From the NCBI GenBank assembly GCA_029261535.1, contig JAJDBF010000017.1, forward strand, positions 1 to 64,000: a stretch of 64,000 nt of DNA, read 5' to 3'. Made by a program: the position numbers and the translations under genes. Source of the DNA: Nitrospinaceae bacterium (lineage in GTDB: Bacteria > Nitrospinota > Nitrospinia > Nitrospinales > Nitrospinaceae). The notes beneath the pieces are model-generated. The model was not told where the DNA came from, did no database searches, and saw only the letters and a program-made list of their open reading frames with translations. This document shows, piece after piece, positions 1-7,867 of this stretch (its first letter is position 1; each line of letters begins with the position of its first letter).

Positions 1-55
1 GCGTTCGCCTGCGAATCTCCCTGACCATACCTTCACTCGACACTTTCTTCTTCAT
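1..55 (-). CDS. Start of an IS3-like transposase OrfA (partial, runs off the window)
   Basis: Only the first 18 codons are inside the window. The ATG at 53-55 (minus strand) has a strong ribosome site, AAGGAGG, about 8 bases upstream. The peptide starts MKKKVSSEGMVREIRRRT, a short basic leader of the type seen on OrfA subunits of IS3-family transposases, which bind the element ends. With so little sequence the family call rests on the leader alone. The IS30-like remnant next to it suggests a spot where mobile elements have piled up. Confidence 0.4.
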   Translation of the reverse strand, partial: MKKKVSSEGMVREIRRRT

Positions 56-109
56 AACACCCTCCTTCAATAGGAAAGGTTAACAAAAAGTGTCTCTTAA
101 CTTTTTACC

Positions 110-613
110 TTAAATGGTCCACTTTCGGCTGACGGGATACAGTGGTTTCTTTTTGCAGAATAGTTCATGTGGTGTTTTGAATCCAAGTGTTTTTCTTGGG
201 CGGTGGTTAAGCCGGTCCATGATGATTTTCAGTTGTTTGTCAGTGACCTGGTCGAGCGGTTTTGATTTCGGCAGGTATTGTCTGATGAGTCCGTTGGTAT
301 TTTCGTTCAGCCCACGCTCCCACGATGCATAAGGATTTGCAAAGTAAATTTTAGCCGACAAGGTGTTTGCCATCTGCTGACGCTCAGCAAACTCCAGGCC
401 ATTGTCGTACGTGATCGTATGCACCCGGTTTGTATGGGGGGGCGAGTGCCCGTTCAATACTCTTGCGAACACGCTTGGCGTGCTTGGTTTTTGGTGCGGT
501 CAGCACGGTGTATTTTGTTTTACGTTCGACCACTGTGGCGACCACGCCACAGTGTCCTTTGCCGATGATCGTAAAGTAAAGGGGTCTAAAAGGGTCGGGT
601 CCTTCATTGACTA
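110..613 (-). pseudogene. IS30-like transposase remnant, frameshifted and 5'-truncated
   Basis: The minus-strand frame ending at 110 encodes about the last 110 residues of an IS30-type DDE transposase, including YDNGLEFAERQ (second catalytic Asp region), the WERGLNENTNGLIRQYLPK block with the catalytic Glu, and the LNHRPRKTLGFKTPHE tail. A different frame just upstream, about 470-590, continues the protein backwards with IIGKGHCGVVATVVERKTKY. The join falls at a run of seven G (seven C on the coding strand) near 436-442, so one base was probably gained or lost there. The N-terminal DNA-binding part is absent beyond about 590. Together the frameshift and truncation make this a dead remnant. 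Sequencing error in the homopolymer cannot be excluded for the frameshift, but it would not restore the missing N-terminus. Confidence 0.8.
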
Positions 614-679
614 AAGGTCGATTTCAAAAACAAAAAATCTAGCCTCGGCTTTTATTCTTTTTATAACACCAAGGTCTCT

Positions 680-1207
680 TTAAGAAGCGGCTCGTTGAAT
701 GGCTTCCTTTATCAGCTTGGCGGCGTGCTCGGCGTTTTCCCAACCTTTCAGCTTCACCCATTTCCCCGGCTCCAAATCTTTGTAGTGCGAAAAAAAATGC
801 GAAATCTGATCCAGTAACATTTTAGGCAATTCGGAATATTGTTGAACATCTGCATAATAAGGATTCAGGGCAGACACCGGCACCGCCAGGATTTTTTCAT
901 CCTCCCCTTTTTCATCCTCCATTTCCAGAACCCCGATAGGCCGACAGCGCACGATGCAACCGGATAAAAATTCGACCGGCGAGGCCACCAAAATATCTAT
1001 GGGGTCACCGTCTTCAGACAGTGTGTGCGGCACAAATCCGTAGTTGCAGGGATAGCGCATGGACGTGTGCATCACCCGGTCCACATACAATGCGCCGGAT
1101 TTTTTATCCATTTCATATTTCACCGGCTCACGCCCAAACGGGACTTCAATAATCACGTTGATATCCCAGGGAGGTGCTTCGCCAATCGGTATTTCATTTA
1201 TGTTCAT
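680..1207 (-). CDS. ppa: Inorganic pyrophosphatase (soluble, family I)
   Basis: Hydrolyses pyrophosphate to two phosphates in the cytoplasm, pulling biosynthetic reactions forward. The 175 residues match the compact bacterial family I enzyme in length. Visible signatures are the substrate and metal site SEDGDPIDILV with its spaced acidic residues, the N-terminal VIIEVPFGREPVKYEMDKKSG block and the MRYPCNYGFVPHT segment. The C-terminal HYKDLEPGKWVKLKGW block is also typical. The ATG at 1207 fits the family N-terminus. The gene stands alone, with repeats upstream and mobile-element debris downstream. A weak GC stem followed by a T run lies near 630-650 and could end transcription. Confidence 0.96.
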   Translation of the reverse strand: MNINEIPIGEAPPWDINVIIEVPFGREPVKYEMDKKSGALYVDRVMHTSMRYPCNYGFVPHTLSEDGDPIDILVASPVEFLSGCIVRCRPIGVLEMEDEKGEDEKILAVPVSALNPYYADVQQYSELPKMLLDQISHFFSHYKDLEPGKWVKLKGWENAEHAAKLIKEAIQRAAS

Positions 1208-1474
1208 TAAGGGTCACTTACTTTTAAGGAGAATAAAAAGGTGGGTCCTCCGCGCGGAGCCAACCATTAGCCTGACGCAGAGGCAAACTGATAATAATTT
1301 TTGCGATGCGGACTTTAACATTTCCTTTTGCAAAGGAGAGCTTTGCATTACTCAAAAATAACAAACAAAAGTCCAGGGCGAGATTCTTCGCTTCGCTCAA
1401 AATGACAAGATGGAATCACGTGTCATGTCGAGTGAAGTCCACTAGCCTCCACGCCAGTGAGCGCAAGGAGAATG
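1208..1474. other. Gene-free spacer with one R3-type repeat fragment
   Basis: No convincing ORF. Around 1330-1400 it carries a fragment of the dispersed R3 repeat (AGAGCTTTGCATTAC, then the GCGAGATTCTTCGCTTCG segment found in many gaps of this window). The left part holds the upstream region of ppa. Confidence 0.6.
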
Positions 1475-1809
1475 CATTGAAACGCCAGTGTTATTACCCG
1501 GCAAGTTGCCATCGGCCCTCCGCGAGGAGTTCCGGAGGATGATGTATTGAAACGCCTGTGCTATGTCCCGCCGGGTTGTCCGTCGCCCTCCGCGAGGAGT
1601 GCCGGAGGATGATATATTGAAACACCTGTGTTATGGCCCAACAGGTTGTACGCCGCCCTCCGCGAGGAGTGCCGGAGGTGGATATATTGAAACACCAGTG
1701 CTATGTCCCGGCAGGTTGCACGCCGCCCTCTGCTAAGAGTGCCGGAGGAGGATGTATTGAAACACCCGTGCTATGGTCCAGCAGGTTTCCCGTTAGCCCC
1801 ACCGCAAGG
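1475..1809. repeat. Tandem array of 70-bp R2 units next to tRNA-Leu
   Basis: The word ATTGAAAC recurs with its first A at 1476, 1546, 1616, 1686 and 1756, an exact 70-bp period over five units with a few substitutions between units. Each unit contains CCCTCCGCGAGGAGTGCCGGAGG, partly a small hairpin. The TGCCGGAGG part equals the 3' end of the adjacent tRNA-Leu as written on the plus strand. The last unit runs into the tRNA gene. The period and the absence of variable spacers argue against a CRISPR array. Single diverged copies occur near 3881-3978, 27716-27775 and 59320-59420. Confidence 0.85.
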
Positions 1810-1895
1810 TGGTGCCGGAGGTGGGATTCGAACCCACAGCCCATTACTGGGGACGGATTTTAAGTCCGCTGCGTAGACCGTTCCGCCACTCCGGC
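1810..1895 (-). tRNA. tRNA-Leu (anticodon TAA)
   Basis: On the minus strand the 5' and 3' acceptor halves GCCGGAG and CTCCGGC pair over seven bases. The anticodon loop CTTAAAA gives anticodon TAA, reading UUA/UUG leucine codons. A long variable arm and the T-arm GTGGG-TTCGAAT-CCCAC are present, as expected for a class II tRNA. Discriminator A is followed by an encoded CCA, which at the same time is the beginning of a GC hairpin, CCACCTTGCGGTGG. That hairpin is identical in kind to the ends of dispersed element R1. Confidence 0.95.
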
Positions 1896-2164
1896 ATCGT
1901 AGCCCGCCATTGTAACGCAACCCGTCTGAAACGCAGACACGTAATTTCATTACAATTTTAGGGTGCCAGGAACCGCTTGATCCGTTGAATTCCAAAACAA
2001 TGCGCGGCAGTGAATCCTCCCCGGCGCGGTTGCATCTTAACTGAGGACCACCCTGCCCTTTTGCCGTCTCTTTCATGGTATCGTGCGGTAAGATGCAGGC
2101 GTTGGCAATTTCAACTCAACTCATCCGGGCCATAGGCTCGTTACATGACAAGGCCACACACTCT

Positions 2165-2806
2165 ATGGAAACCAAAAAAAGATCGTTCGTTGTGATCGCA
2201 ACGGAGCCGACACCGAATCCGGGTGCCTTCAAGTTCAACTTGAATCAGAAAGCCGCGGCATCGACGCATGCGTTCAACAATGAATTCGAGGCCGAGGGCG
2301 ACCCCTTTGCTGAAAAAATATTTTCCTTCGGCGTGGTGACGGCCCTGCTCATCCACGACCGTTTCGTTTCCGTGACCCTGGATTCACCGGATGAATGGGA
2401 ATTTTTTCTCGACCCGATCCTGCAGTGCATTCAGGAAGACCTGGTTTATTACGAAGGCGAGGAGTCAACCGAACCTGCGTCAACCGGGTCCATCCTCGAC
2501 AAGATCGACCTCGAAACTTTCGACCAGCTTCCCGATTCTACCAAGATGCAAATCATCGATGTGTACATGGACGAAACGGTGCGCCCGGCTCTGGCGGCAG
2601 ACGGCGGCGGTGTGCTGGTCACCGAGGTTGCCGGTGACGTGGTGAAAATCCGTTATCAGGGCGCGTGCGGCAGTTGTTCCAAATCGCAGTCCAGCACGCT
2701 GACGGCCATGCAAAATATATTGCAGAACAATGTGTCGCCCAACCTGCGTGTGATCGTCGGCAGTTCCAGCGGTCAGGGTCAGGGGCACAACATCGGCAGT
2801 TATTGA
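2165..2806 (+). CDS. Nfu-type iron-sulfur cluster scaffold/carrier
   Basis: Carries and hands on Fe-S clusters to apo-proteins in the cytoplasm. The N-terminal Nfu domain (about residues 10-100) opens with the hallmark ATEPTPNPGAFKF. The C-terminal NifU-like domain (about 125-200) has the cluster-binding CXXC, YQGACGSCSKSQ, with Cys168 and Cys171. I start at the ATG at 2165 because the family begins just before TEPTPNP; the frame is open further upstream to 2075, but those 30 residues look like non-family sequence. A Gly/Gln-rich tail closes the protein. The next gene follows after 20 bases, so the two may be co-transcribed. Confidence 0.9.
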   Translation: METKKRSFVVIATEPTPNPGAFKFNLNQKAAASTHAFNNEFEAEGDPFAEKIFSFGVVTALLIHDRFVSVTLDSPDEWEFFLDPILQCIQEDLVYYEGEESTEPASTGSILDKIDLETFDQLPDSTKMQIIDVYMDETVRPALAADGGGVLVTEVAGDVVKIRYQGACGSCSKSQSSTLTAMQNILQNNVSPNLRVIVGSSSGQGQGHNIGSY

Positions 2807-2826
2807 ACTGATCTGAAACTCCTCTC

Positions 2827-3666
2827 ATGGCAGACCCCCAACGTATTCTCAAGCGCATTCTCTTAAATGAATTCGATGCTGAAGCTTTAAAGGCCACAGG
2901 AGAATCGCTCGATCTTCTGGTCGACTCGTTACGCGAAGTGATCCGGTGCAGACGCTTCGCCCTGTGGCTTGAACAACATTCCGGCTTGACTCCCCTGCTC
3001 CAGCCTGCGCAATTCCATTCCTTGCTCGAAATTCCTGAAATAAATTTTTCTGAAGAAGTCGATCGCAATCTGGATGTCACGCGCCATTCTTTAAAAGACG
3101 CGCGTGGGACCGAATCGCCCATCACCGTGGCCAACCTCAATGCGGTCCTGCGTGAAATGTTCCGCGAGTTAAACGAACTTTTCCTGATCAAGGAAAAGGA
3201 ATATCCGCGCTTGCTCCTCGCCGATGCGATGAGCGGCGACAAGGTCGACCGCGTCGAACAATCGATTCATCGTCTGCGCGGGATGAACTTGAAAGGCGTT
3301 GGTTTTTTTCTGACAGGCTGGCTGGCGCGTGGAGTCGAGCGTGATTTCGAGAAATGGTTTCCGCAAGCGACGCGGGTGCATCCTTTAAGACGCAGTCTTG
3401 ATACGGTGCAGACCGAACTCGGTTTTTACCACCGATGTCTGGAGGTCAACATCAAATGGTCGGTCACCGGCCTCGATTTGTTTCGCCTCATACGCGAAAA
3501 CACGCTGGGGCAAGTGGTGGAAAACCTTTCCAGCCTTGGCAATGGAATGTGGAATCTGGTCTACAACGGAATGCAGGTTCAGCAATCGCTGAAACTGTGT
3601 GGCATCGACTTCAGCCGCGTCGACACTCTGCTCGACGAAAAAATCGTCCCGCTCAAAAACTCCTGA
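2827..3666 (+). CDS. Conserved-looking hypothetical protein, 279 aa
   Basis: I do not recognise the family. The protein has no signal peptide and no membrane segment. It looks mainly alpha-helical, with alternating charged and leucine-rich stretches such as LNAVLREMFRELNELFLIK, and has no obvious catalytic motif. The ATG at 2827 lies 20 bases after the Nfu gene, so it is probably the second gene of that transcript. Codon use is like its neighbours, which supports a real gene. A role linked to Fe-S metabolism would be guesswork from position only. Confidence 0.8.
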   Translation: MADPQRILKRILLNEFDAEALKATGESLDLLVDSLREVIRCRRFALWLEQHSGLTPLLQPAQFHSLLEIPEINFSEEVDRNLDVTRHSLKDARGTESPITVANLNAVLREMFRELNELFLIKEKEYPRLLLADAMSGDKVDRVEQSIHRLRGMNLKGVGFFLTGWLARGVERDFEKWFPQATRVHPLRRSLDTVQTELGFYHRCLEVNIKWSVTGLDLFRLIRENTLGQVVENLSSLGNGMWNLVYNGMQVQQSLKLCGIDFSRVDTLLDEKIVPLKNS

Positions 3667-3689
3667 CCGGAGGGGCAACATAAATCATC

Positions 3690-3860
3690 GCATGTCATTC
3701 TGAGCCGCAGGTCCTTCGACAGGCTCAGGATAAACTCCGAATCTTGCCTTGGATTTTTCTTTTGGAAGTACGAAGGAGGAATTATAGCTGAGAGATTTTT
3801 TATGGGAGGGGAAATTGAAATTTGTTGCCGCCCTTCGACAAGCTCAGGGTGACAACGAAA
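3690..3860. repeat. R3-type repeat fragments
   Basis: Holds the dispersed words TGTCATTCTGAGCCGCAG, TTCGACAGGCTCAGGATAAA, a diverged AATCTTGCCTTGGATTTTTC, and a second TTCGACAAGCTCAGGGTGAC. The same words recur in most large gaps of this window. No ORF here is convincing. Confidence 0.7.
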
Positions 3861-3880
3861 AAGCTACTGTCCTGATAACT

Positions 3881-3978
3881 CCCGTTATCCCCACCGCCAG
3901 GTGGTGCGCGGAGGAGGATACATTGAAACACCCGTGCTATTGCCCAACAAGTTGCACACTGGCCCCCACGCTAGTGGG
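3881..3978. repeat. Dispersed R2 repeat copy, tRNA-Leu 3'-end-like
   Basis: CCGCCAGGTGGTGCGCGGAGG followed by ATACATTGAAACACCCGTGC is the same sequence order as the tandem units beside tRNA-Leu, including a CAGGTGGTG block like the tRNA CCA end and its downstream hairpin. A second hairpin, CCCCCACGCTAGTGGG, closes the copy directly at the hpnH stop codon. Confidence 0.7.
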
Positions 3979-4989
3979 TTATTGGAAGATGGCTTTGGCA
4001 GAAGTGACCATGTTGCCGATGCCGTTGGTGCTGTCTTCAACCGCTGTGGCTTCGTAGCCGCAATGGGCTGTGCAGTCCTGGCATTTGGGGTTATTGCGAT
4101 GGCCGTATTGATCCCAGTCGGTCTTTTCCATGAGGTCGCCAAAGGATTGCACGTATCCCTCGTCGAGCAGGTAACAGGGTTGTTGCCAGCCCAGCACGGA
4201 ATAACACGGATTGCCCCAGGGGGTGCAGTCGTAGTCGCGCTCACCCTTGAGGAAGTCGAGATAAAACGGTGAGTGGTTGAAGTTCCACCGTTTGCCTTCG
4301 GTATTCTTCGCCAGCAGTTTATTAAAAAACTCCATGGTCTTTCTGCGGCCGAAAAAATGCCCTTGATCCGGAGCCGCCATGTACTGGAACGCCGAGGCCA
4401 CCGTCATGCCATCAAGGTTCAGTGGGCGCAGATGATCGAGAAAGCTTTCGGCTTCATCGACAGTCACACCATCGAAAAACGTGGTGTTGGTGGTGACCCG
4501 AAATCCGCGCCGCTTGGCTTCGCGAATCGCATTGATCGCCTTGTCGTAAACCCCTTCTTCCTGACAGATATGATCGTGATGCTCTTTCCCACCGTCCAGA
4601 TGAATCGACAGGGTCAGACGTGCATCAACAGGGAGTTGGTCAAAATATTTATCGAGCAGAATAGCGTTGGTACACAGGTAGACGTAGCGGTCTTGTTTGA
4701 GAAGCCCCTTGACCACATCAATAATTTCAGGATGAATGAGCGGTTCACCGCCTGCGATAGAAACCACTGGTGCACCGCACTCTTCTGCCGCGTTAAGGCA
4801 TTCGTCCACTGAGAGATATTTTTTTAGAATTTCATTCGGCTTTTGTATTTTTCCGCAACCGGTGCATTCGAGGTTGCATCGATACAGCGGTTCCAGCATG
4901 AGCACCAGCGGGTATTTCTTGCGGCCCAGCACTTTCTGCTTCATGATATAAAAACCGATCTTCATTGCCTGTCGGATGGGTACAGCCAT
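3979..4989 (-). CDS. hpnH: Adenosyl-hopene transferase HpnH (radical SAM)
   Basis: HpnH attaches the 5'-deoxyadenosyl group of S-adenosylmethionine to diploptene (hopene), the first step to C35 bacteriohopanepolyols. The 336 residues match the family. The radical SAM Cys triplet is PLYRCNLECTGCGKI near residue 38, followed by the SIAGGEPLIHPEI motif. The C-terminal half carries further cysteines in NPCYSVLGWQQPCYLLDEG and CQDCTAHCGYEATA, as in HpnH. No squalene-hopene cyclase or other hpn gene is visible in the window, so the rest of the pathway must lie elsewhere. The stop codon sits at the edge of an R2 repeat. Confidence 0.93.
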   Translation of the reverse strand: MAVPIRQAMKIGFYIMKQKVLGRKKYPLVLMLEPLYRCNLECTGCGKIQKPNEILKKYLSVDECLNAAEECGAPVVSIAGGEPLIHPEIIDVVKGLLKQDRYVYLCTNAILLDKYFDQLPVDARLTLSIHLDGGKEHHDHICQEEGVYDKAINAIREAKRRGFRVTTNTTFFDGVTVDEAESFLDHLRPLNLDGMTVASAFQYMAAPDQGHFFGRRKTMEFFNKLLAKNTEGKRWNFNHSPFYLDFLKGERDYDCTPWGNPCYSVLGWQQPCYLLDEGYVQSFGDLMEKTDWDQYGHRNNPKCQDCTAHCGYEATAVEDSTNGIGNMVTSAKAIFQ

Positions 4990-5297
4990 AGTTTTTTTTA
5001 AGGGTGTTGAGGTTGGTGAAAAATGTTCAGAAATCGGCTATAAGAGAGCCGGACACTATTCGGGCACTACTGGATTTTACCTCCCGAATTTTTATTATAA
5101 AGGACAACTCTTGAGGGCACCTCACAAAATCGCTTTGGACCTCAGGTTATCCTTGCAAAAGGTTGATTACAACAGGTCATGGCATCCAGGAAATCCTGAG
5201 AATCAAGAAGGATTATCCTGATAAAACAACTGGAAAGGCCATATTAAAGTGTGAGTATTCAGGACACAACCACCTGGGTTGGCCATCCCCCGCATAT
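4990..5297. other. Gene-free spacer
   Basis: Divergent upstream region of hpnH (minus) and the small membrane protein (plus). It is AT-rich near 5090-5110. I see no repeat, RNA or ORF that I can support. Confidence 0.5.
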
Positions 5298-5507
5298 ATG
5301 TCGGTATTATTGAAGAAAACCTTACTCCTGATCCTTCTCGTCGGTCTGGCCCTCGTTATTGACGGGGCTCTCACCTACGATATCCTTGACTTTCGCGAGG
5401 AAACCAAGGGCGGTTGGCTTTTGTTTTTATTAGGTGTTGTTCTGCTTTCAGTGGTCGCCCTGGTCGACTCTCCCACAAATAACGGAGACAAAGACAACCC
5501 GGAATAG
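5298..5507 (+). CDS. Small two-helix membrane protein, 69 aa
   Basis: Starting at the ATG at 5298 the product is MSVLLKKTLLLILLVGLALV followed by a short polar loop, a second hydrophobic segment WLLFLLGVVLLSVVALV and a charged tail. Two transmembrane helices with a Lys-rich N-terminus suggest a small inner-membrane protein. The frame is open back to 5163, but that part lacks membrane or family character. No clear ribosome site precedes the ATG. Family unknown. Confidence 0.5.
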   Translation: MSVLLKKTLLLILLVGLALVIDGALTYDILDFREETKGGWLLFLLGVVLLSVVALVDSPTNNGDKDNPE

Positions 5508-5527
5508 AATTTACTGCGGGAATGGAC

Positions 5528-6928
5528 CTAGGATATTGACGGTACAGACACAATTGGCTGGCAGATGCGGCTGAGCAATGCAAAAGGTTCTGGCGTAAAG
5601 TCACAGGCAATCCAGACCCGACCGGCTCCCCCGTGAGCCACCGCCACCGCTTCCCCCGTATTCTTTTCAATCGCTGTGATGGGAAACACCTGTTGACCCG
5701 ACGGCGCAATACACTCCACGCGGTCTCCAACCTTGATGCGGTTTTTGACTTCCACCTCCATCCAGCCGGGACGATGCCCCAACACCTGCCCGGCAAAAAT
5801 CTGCGGCAGGTCGGTTTCCTGAGGCGAATCAAATCGCTCCGTCTGGTGGTCAGACTTCGGCACCAGAAACGCCGAAGTGAATCCGCGATTGGCGGTCTTG
5901 GCAATTTCATCGATCAGGTCCGCATCGAACGATTTCCCCTCTGCCAGATCGTTCAGTGCGCGACGATAATTCTTAATCACCAGCGAGAGGTAGTACAAAG
6001 TTTTTGAGCGACCTTCAATCTTGAACGAACAGATACCCGCGTCACGCATCTGGTTCAGCAATTCAATCGCGCGCAGGTCTTTCGAGTTCATGATGTAGGT
6101 GCCGTGCTCGTCTTCATCGATCGGCATCAACTCACCCGGCCGTTCGCGCTCTTCAAGAAAATAATCGCCTTGCAATAATTCCGCGCGATGCGTGTCGGAA
6201 ACATAACCATCGTAACCCGGCGGTTGTTGATGGATATCGTATTCCCAGCGGCAACTGTTGGTGCAGGTGCCCTGGTTGGCATCGCGGTGATTGAAATAAT
6301 TCGACAGCAGACAGCGGCCCGAGTAGGCAATACAAATCGCGCCGTGAACAAACGCTTCCAGCTCCAGCCCCGGCACCTTGTCGTGGAACTCACGAATCTC
6401 CGGCAGTGAAAGTTCACGCGAAAGAATAATGCGCTCCACCCCGCACTCGTACCAGAATTTTGCCGTTTCCCAGTTGATGGTATTGGATTGCACCGAAAGG
6501 TGCACCGGCACATGCGGAAATTGTTTGATGGCGTAGGCGATCAACCCCGGGTCCGCCATGATGAATGCATCCGGCCCGGCCTCTGCAAAATAAGCCAGTG
6601 ACTTTTTAAACGCTTCAATCTTGCGGTTGGGCGGCAGGATGTTGGCCGTGATATAGATTTTTTTGCCGAGGTCGTGCGTCCGCCCGATGGCAGACCGCAG
6701 AGTCGCGTCTTTAAATGGATTGTCCCGTGCTCTTAAAGAAAATTTGGGCACGCCCGCGTAAACAGCGTCCGCTCCATAAGCGAAGGCATAGTCCAGCTTT
6801 TCCGGGCTACCAGCGGGTGCCAGCAATTCGGGCACTGATTGTGTGTTGGGTGAATCGGTCATTTCGACAAAGCTTCCTACGGGACCTTTGACTGTTTCAA
6901 GGTTTTTGTTCCGGCAACATGCTTCCAT
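5528..6928 (-). CDS. trhP: tRNA hydroxylation protein TrhP/YegQ (U32 peptidase family)
   Basis: Members of this subgroup make 5-hydroxyuridine at tRNA position 34 in a prephenate-dependent, O2-independent way, despite the U32 peptidase name. Visible family features are PELLAPAGSPEKLDYAFAYG near the N-terminus, the U32 signature around ELEAFVHGAICIAYSGRC, then SNYFNHRDANQGTCTNSCRW with the cluster-binding cysteines, and a C-terminal beta-barrel domain from about residue 375. The frame opens at 6928, but an internal ATG (residue 23, MTDSPNTQSVPELLAP) is closer to the usual family start and may be the true one. Confidence 0.88.
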   Translation of the reverse strand: MEACCRNKNLETVKGPVGSFVEMTDSPNTQSVPELLAPAGSPEKLDYAFAYGADAVYAGVPKFSLRARDNPFKDATLRSAIGRTHDLGKKIYITANILPPNRKIEAFKKSLAYFAEAGPDAFIMADPGLIAYAIKQFPHVPVHLSVQSNTINWETAKFWYECGVERIILSRELSLPEIREFHDKVPGLELEAFVHGAICIAYSGRCLLSNYFNHRDANQGTCTNSCRWEYDIHQQPPGYDGYVSDTHRAELLQGDYFLEERERPGELMPIDEDEHGTYIMNSKDLRAIELLNQMRDAGICSFKIEGRSKTLYYLSLVIKNYRRALNDLAEGKSFDADLIDEIAKTANRGFTSAFLVPKSDHQTERFDSPQETDLPQIFAGQVLGHRPGWMEVEVKNRIKVGDRVECIAPSGQQVFPITAIEKNTGEAVAVAHGGAGRVWIACDFTPEPFALLSRICQPIVSVPSIS

Positions 6929-6977
6929 TTTTTCACAACAGGACGCACGCGACCAGACACCATTTCCAAAAGTGCTA

Positions 6978-7589
6978 CTATTTACTCAGAATAATATCTT
7001 CTGCGATCTGCTCGCGCACATCCTGCCGAATCTGCTCTTTCAAATCACTGTAGGATTGTTCCAGCACTTCCTCCAGGGCGCGATCCTGCGCACTGGCTTT
7101 CTGCAATTCATTGGCGACCGCCTCGGCATTAGGTGCGTGCACAGCAACCTGCACCATGCTGGCCAGCGAGGGGTCCTTCTTCAATGCCTGTTTGATCGCC
7201 GCCACGCCTTCATCATATTTACCCGCACCCAGCAAAGCCGAGCCGAGCGCGAAATCATTTTTAGCCGTTCCCTGGGCCTGCCCGGCTTTCAACACCCGGA
7301 TAGCATTGTCATAATCGCCCATACGGGCTAATGCGGTGCCGAGCAAGGTGATCGTCTCCGCGCCTTGAGGCTCCAGATTAGCCGCCATGGAAAGATGATC
7401 CACCGCTTTTTGATCGTGCCCGGCTTCGAACCAGACCTGCCCCAATTCCCGGTGCGCTGTGGCATCCGTCGGGTTAGCCTGAATACGCTGTTCCAAAGTG
7501 GAAACCCTCTGTGCCACTTCGGTACTGAGACACCCAGACAGAGCAAACACCATGGCAATAACCATCAATAGTTTTTGTTTCATAATCAT
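6978..7589 (-). CDS. TPR-containing lipoprotein
   Basis: The signal sequence MIMKQKLLMVIAMVFALSGC ends in a lipobox with the acylated Cys at residue 20, so the protein should be anchored in a membrane facing the periplasm. About residues 30-150 form tetratricopeptide-type helix pairs, for example AHRELGQVWFEAGHDQKAVD and the following LLGTALARMGDYDNAIRVL. The last 40 residues are a charged helix. TPR lipoproteins act as protein-protein scaffolds; no specific partner can be named. The divergent start region lies next to two R1 repeat copies. Confidence 0.85.
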   Translation of the reverse strand: MIMKQKLLMVIAMVFALSGCLSTEVAQRVSTLEQRIQANPTDATAHRELGQVWFEAGHDQKAVDHLSMAANLEPQGAETITLLGTALARMGDYDNAIRVLKAGQAQGTAKNDFALGSALLGAGKYDEGVAAIKQALKKDPSLASMVQVAVHAPNAEAVANELQKASAQDRALEEVLEQSYSDLKEQIRQDVREQIAEDIILSK

Positions 7590-7671
7590 CGGACCTTTAA
7601 AATGGGGAAAGGGAATACAGTCACCAGCATTTCATTGAAGAAAATTGGCTGAACAATTGTAACATGGATGG

Positions 7672-7770
7672 ACCCACTTGCGTGGGGGCTATCGGGCTGA
7701 CCTTTTAAGAGCAAACAATAATTTCTGAGTGCATTGCGAAATGTTTCCAGTTGGCCGACCGCAAGGTCCG
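7672..7770 (+). repeat. R1 repeat copy (first of two adjacent)
   Basis: Runs from the hairpin CCCACTTGCGTGGG, through GGGCTATCGGGCTGACC and AGAGCAAACAATAA, to the closing hairpin GACCGCAAGGTC. The order of blocks is the same as in the copies near 33552 and 45608. Confidence 0.8.
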
Positions 7771-7862
7771 TGGGGGCTAACGGGCTGACCAGTATTTGAG
7801 CTAGCAACAATTATTGAGCGCATCGCCACATGGTTTTCGTTCGCCGTCCGCGGAGGACCCGT
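7771..7862 (+). repeat. R1 repeat copy (second of two adjacent)
   Basis: GGGGGCTAACGGGCTGACC opens the copy and GAGCGCATCGCCACATGG lies in the middle. The end block TTTTCGTTCGCCGTCCGCGG plus AGGACCCG is identical over 28 bases to the copy inside queE. It abuts the 3' end of the nuclease-like gene. Confidence 0.8.
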
Positions 7863-7867
7863 CTGGC

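Noticed and set aside
1475-1809. CRISPR array
   Set aside because: The units are continuous 70-bp repeats without unique spacers, the repeat is too long, no cas gene is near, and the units end in a tRNA gene.
1633-2076. Frames of 76 and 101 codons over the tandem repeats and tRNA-Leu
   Set aside because: They overlap a confident tRNA and tandem repeats and have no protein features.
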